Made by a program: the position numbers and the translations under genes
The notes under the pieces: generated by a model
Told to the model about the DNA's origin: nothing
Database searches by the model: none
The model's input: the letters and a program-made list of their open reading frames with translations, nothing else
DNA from: Comamonas sp. lk
GTDB taxonomy: Bacteria > Pseudomonadota > Gammaproteobacteria > Burkholderiales > Burkholderiaceae_C
Direction: 5' to 3'
NCBI GenBank assembly: GCA_945875225.1
Contig: CAMCJY010000123.1
Coordinates: forward strand, 1-6,312
DNA length: 6,312 nucleotides
Part shown: in pieces, positions 4,768 through 6,312 of the stretch
Position numbering within the stretch: position 1 is the stretch's first letter
Layout: each line of letters opens with the position of its first letter

Positions 4768-6234
4768 CTAGCTTTCGCTCTCAGCCCCAGGGTCGCCCAT
4801 ACCAAAGCGGCGCAACTTTACATACAGACTTTGGCGCGAGAGGCCCAGCATTTCAGCCGCTGACGCGCGGTTGTCGCCCGTCAGTTCCAGAGCCGCTTCG
4901 ATGCACAACTGCTCAATCAGGTCAGTGGTCTCGCGTACGATGTCCTTTAGCGGGACACGGCCTACCAGTTCGGTCATTTGGCCGGTAGAGCGCGGTAGTT
5001 CGCGGCCCGGCTTGGTCTCGTTATTCAAACGCAGGCCGACGTCGCGGATGGTAAAGCCCAGGCAGCGCTGCTCGCCGGTGGTGACCGCTACCGCCGAGAT
5101 TTCCACATCCGTGGTGGAGCCGTAGTCGCCACGCATGCGGGTGGCAAACAGGCGCACCACATCGCGCTGGCGCAAATTGGAAATTAGGACACTCAAATCC
5201 ACACCGGCACGCCCGAGCCAGCGCTCCAGAGATTCGCCACGCACCAGCGCTTCATTACTCACTTGTGCCAGTTGTAAAAATGCGCGATTCGCCGTGAGCA
5301 CATTGCCGCTCAAATCGGTCACCACAAAGGCGTCAGGCGCACTCTCCATGACATCGGCGAGCACTTGTTTGGCATTTGCGTTCACCGTGGGGTCCGCCAA
5401 ACGGTTTTTAGGACTAATGCGCAACAGGAAATGCGCCGACTGCTCTTGCCTGAAAAGCGAAACTGACACACTTAGTTCGGTATTGCTGGGCACCAGACGA
5501 ATGTCCAAAGGTTCCGACTGCCCACTGGCGCGTAAGCCGGACAAAACCTGGCTCAACGCGGTGCTGCTGCGCTTATCCAGACTGTTTGCCAGGCTCCAAC
5601 CTGATTTGCCCAGCGCCTCGCCAAAAAGCGTTTGCGCTGCGGGGTTGCTGTCTTCTAGCTTTTCGGTGTTGGCGTCCAAAATCAGCAGGGCCTCAGAGGA
5701 GACCTGGAACAACAAGCGGTACCGAGTCTCTACATGTTTGAGCTGCCAGTAATCGCGCTCCATGGAGCGCTGCGCGGTTACCAGTTTTTGTTGCAGTGCC
5801 GCTTGGGGCCGCAAATCGCGTCCGAATGCGATGGCGTGCGCCGAGTTTTTTCCCGGCAAAGGTGGCACCTGGATCAGCGAATAGGAAAGGGGTATATCGG
5901 TTCCGTCACTGGCCTGTTGGTTCAAATGGCGCCATTTGGCACCCTTGCCTGTGCCCAGGTCACGCAACATGGAGGCTACTTTGGTCTTGCTCTCCTCGGT
6001 AACCGTTTGGCTCCAGGGCTTGCCCATCCAATGGGAGTAGCCATGGCTCAGTAATTCGTCATTGCCAAATGCCGCGTCTTGAATCACGCCTTGGGCATCC
6101 ATCACCAGCACAACGTCCGCGGCGGCGGTGATCAACTGGGAAACCGTATCGGAATCTAGGCGATCAAAATAACGCTGCGCTTGATCAAACCGCCCCGCTT
6201 GCTGAATAGGGGTAGTTTCGAGGGGCTGGGTCAT
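4768..6234 (-). CDS. ppsR: PpsR/CrtJ-type redox-responsive photosynthesis repressor
   Basis: Cytoplasmic DNA-binding regulator of 488 aa, close to the family length (about 465-480). Domains in order: N-terminal PAS-like about 30-140 (AADVVLVMDAQGVI), glutamine-containing coiled linker about 143-170 (AALQQKLVTAQRSME), PAS1 about 172-275, PAS2 about 295-400 (ESAPDAFVVTDLSGNVLTAN), and a Fis-type helix-turn-helix at about 440-478 (LTGDNRASAAEMLGLSRQSL, then YVKLRRFG). It binds TGT-N12-ACA and represses bch, crt and puc genes under oxygen; in some relatives it also activates. The cysteine in the helix-turn-helix region is present (C444, in QLCIEAAL), but the PAS1-end cysteine of Rhodobacter proteins is replaced (FLLR at 269-272). 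The only other cysteine is C391 at the end of PAS2. Start ATG 6234 has only a weak GGA upstream. A near-match PpsR box lies upstream, and bchG follows 75-99 nt downstream depending on its start. Confidence 0.95.
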   Translation of the reverse strand: MTQPLETTPIQQAGRFDQAQRYFDRLDSDTVSQLITAAADVVLVMDAQGVIQDAAFGNDELLSHGYSHWMGKPWSQTVTEESKTKVASMLRDLGTGKGAKWRHLNQQASDGTDIPLSYSLIQVPPLPGKNSAHAIAFGRDLRPQAALQQKLVTAQRSMERDYWQLKHVETRYRLLFQVSSEALLILDANTEKLEDSNPAAQTLFGEALGKSGWSLANSLDKRSSTALSQVLSGLRASGQSEPLDIRLVPSNTELSVSVSLFRQEQSAHFLLRISPKNRLADPTVNANAKQVLADVMESAPDAFVVTDLSGNVLTANRAFLQLAQVSNEALVRGESLERWLGRAGVDLSVLISNLRQRDVVRLFATRMRGDYGSTTDVEISAVAVTTGEQRCLGFTIRDVGLRLNNETKPGRELPRSTGQMTELVGRVPLKDIVRETTDLIEQLCIEAALELTGDNRASAAEMLGLSRQSLYVKLRRFGMGDPGAESES

Positions 6235-6244
6235 AGGGTTTCCA

Positions 6245-6262
6245 TGTAATTATTGGGGTGCA
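6245..6262. promoter_or_regulatory. Near-match PpsR box upstream of ppsR
   Basis: Plus strand TGT at 6245-6247, 12 nt, then GCA at 6260-6262: five of six consensus bases with correct spacing. It lies 11 nt upstream of the ppsR start codon. It could allow weak autoregulation, but a five-of-six match is not rare by chance. The remaining 6263-6312 sequence holds nothing I can assign. On the minus strand a frame stays open from the edge to a TGA overlapping the ppsR ATG, too short to call a gene end. Confidence 0.25.
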
Positions 6263-6312
6263 GCTTTATTGCAGGGTGCCGCTGCTGGCAAGGTGCAATC
6301 GAACCATCGAGG

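Noticed and set aside
5135..5752. 205-codon plus frame opposite ppsR
   Set aside because: Serine/arginine-rich shadow of a well-supported PpsR gene; no domain or ribosome-binding site.
6263..6312. tRNA-like GGTTCGATT on the minus strand at the right edge
   Set aside because: The flanking bases do not form a 5-bp T-stem and no other tRNA arm is visible.

Overview
The base composition, codon use and protein sequences suggest a betaproteobacterium of the Comamonadaceae/Burkholderiales type (Rhodoferax- or Limnohabitans-like) that makes bacteriochlorophyll. The window looks like one end of a photosynthesis gene cluster where it meets carbon-metabolism genes. The taxonomic placement is inferred from protein resemblance; no search was run.

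Layout, left to right. Positions 1-1167 (minus strand) hold a serine-glyoxylate aminotransferase that runs off the left edge. A short AT-rich divergent region (1168-1270) separates it from a CbbR-like LysR regulator on the plus strand (1271 or 1295 to 2239). Everything to the right is on the minus strand and reads right to left: ppsR (6234-4768), bchG (4668 or 4692 to 3781), bchP (3693-2485) and a small three-helix membrane protein (2488-2210). The last gene is translationally coupled to bchP by a GTGA overlap. Its 3' end overlaps the 3' end of the convergent LysR gene by 30 bp.

How the genes work together. BchG attaches a geranylgeranyl (or phytyl) tail to bacteriochlorophyllide, and BchP reduces the geranylgeranyl tail to phytyl. 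These are the last two steps of bacteriochlorophyll a synthesis. PpsR is the redox/light-responsive repressor of such genes. An exact TGT-N12-ACA PpsR box lies just upstream of bchG and overlaps a perfect TTGACA -35 element, so PpsR probably represses the bchG-bchP operon directly. A weaker near-match lies upstream of ppsR itself. The aminotransferase and LysR regulator point to glyoxylate/C2 or one-carbon metabolism next to the phototrophy genes.

Most unusual points: the LysR gene appears to start at ATT; the PpsR protein lacks the inter-PAS cysteine used in the classical disulfide model; bchG may be transcribed almost leaderless; the PucC-like gene often found between bchG and bchP is absent and a short ORF with a strong ribosome-binding site sits in the gap; and an unrecognised small membrane protein is coupled to bchP. 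I see no mobile element, CRISPR array, tRNA or rRNA, and no clearly novel multi-gene system. Most of the window is well-known phototrophy biology.
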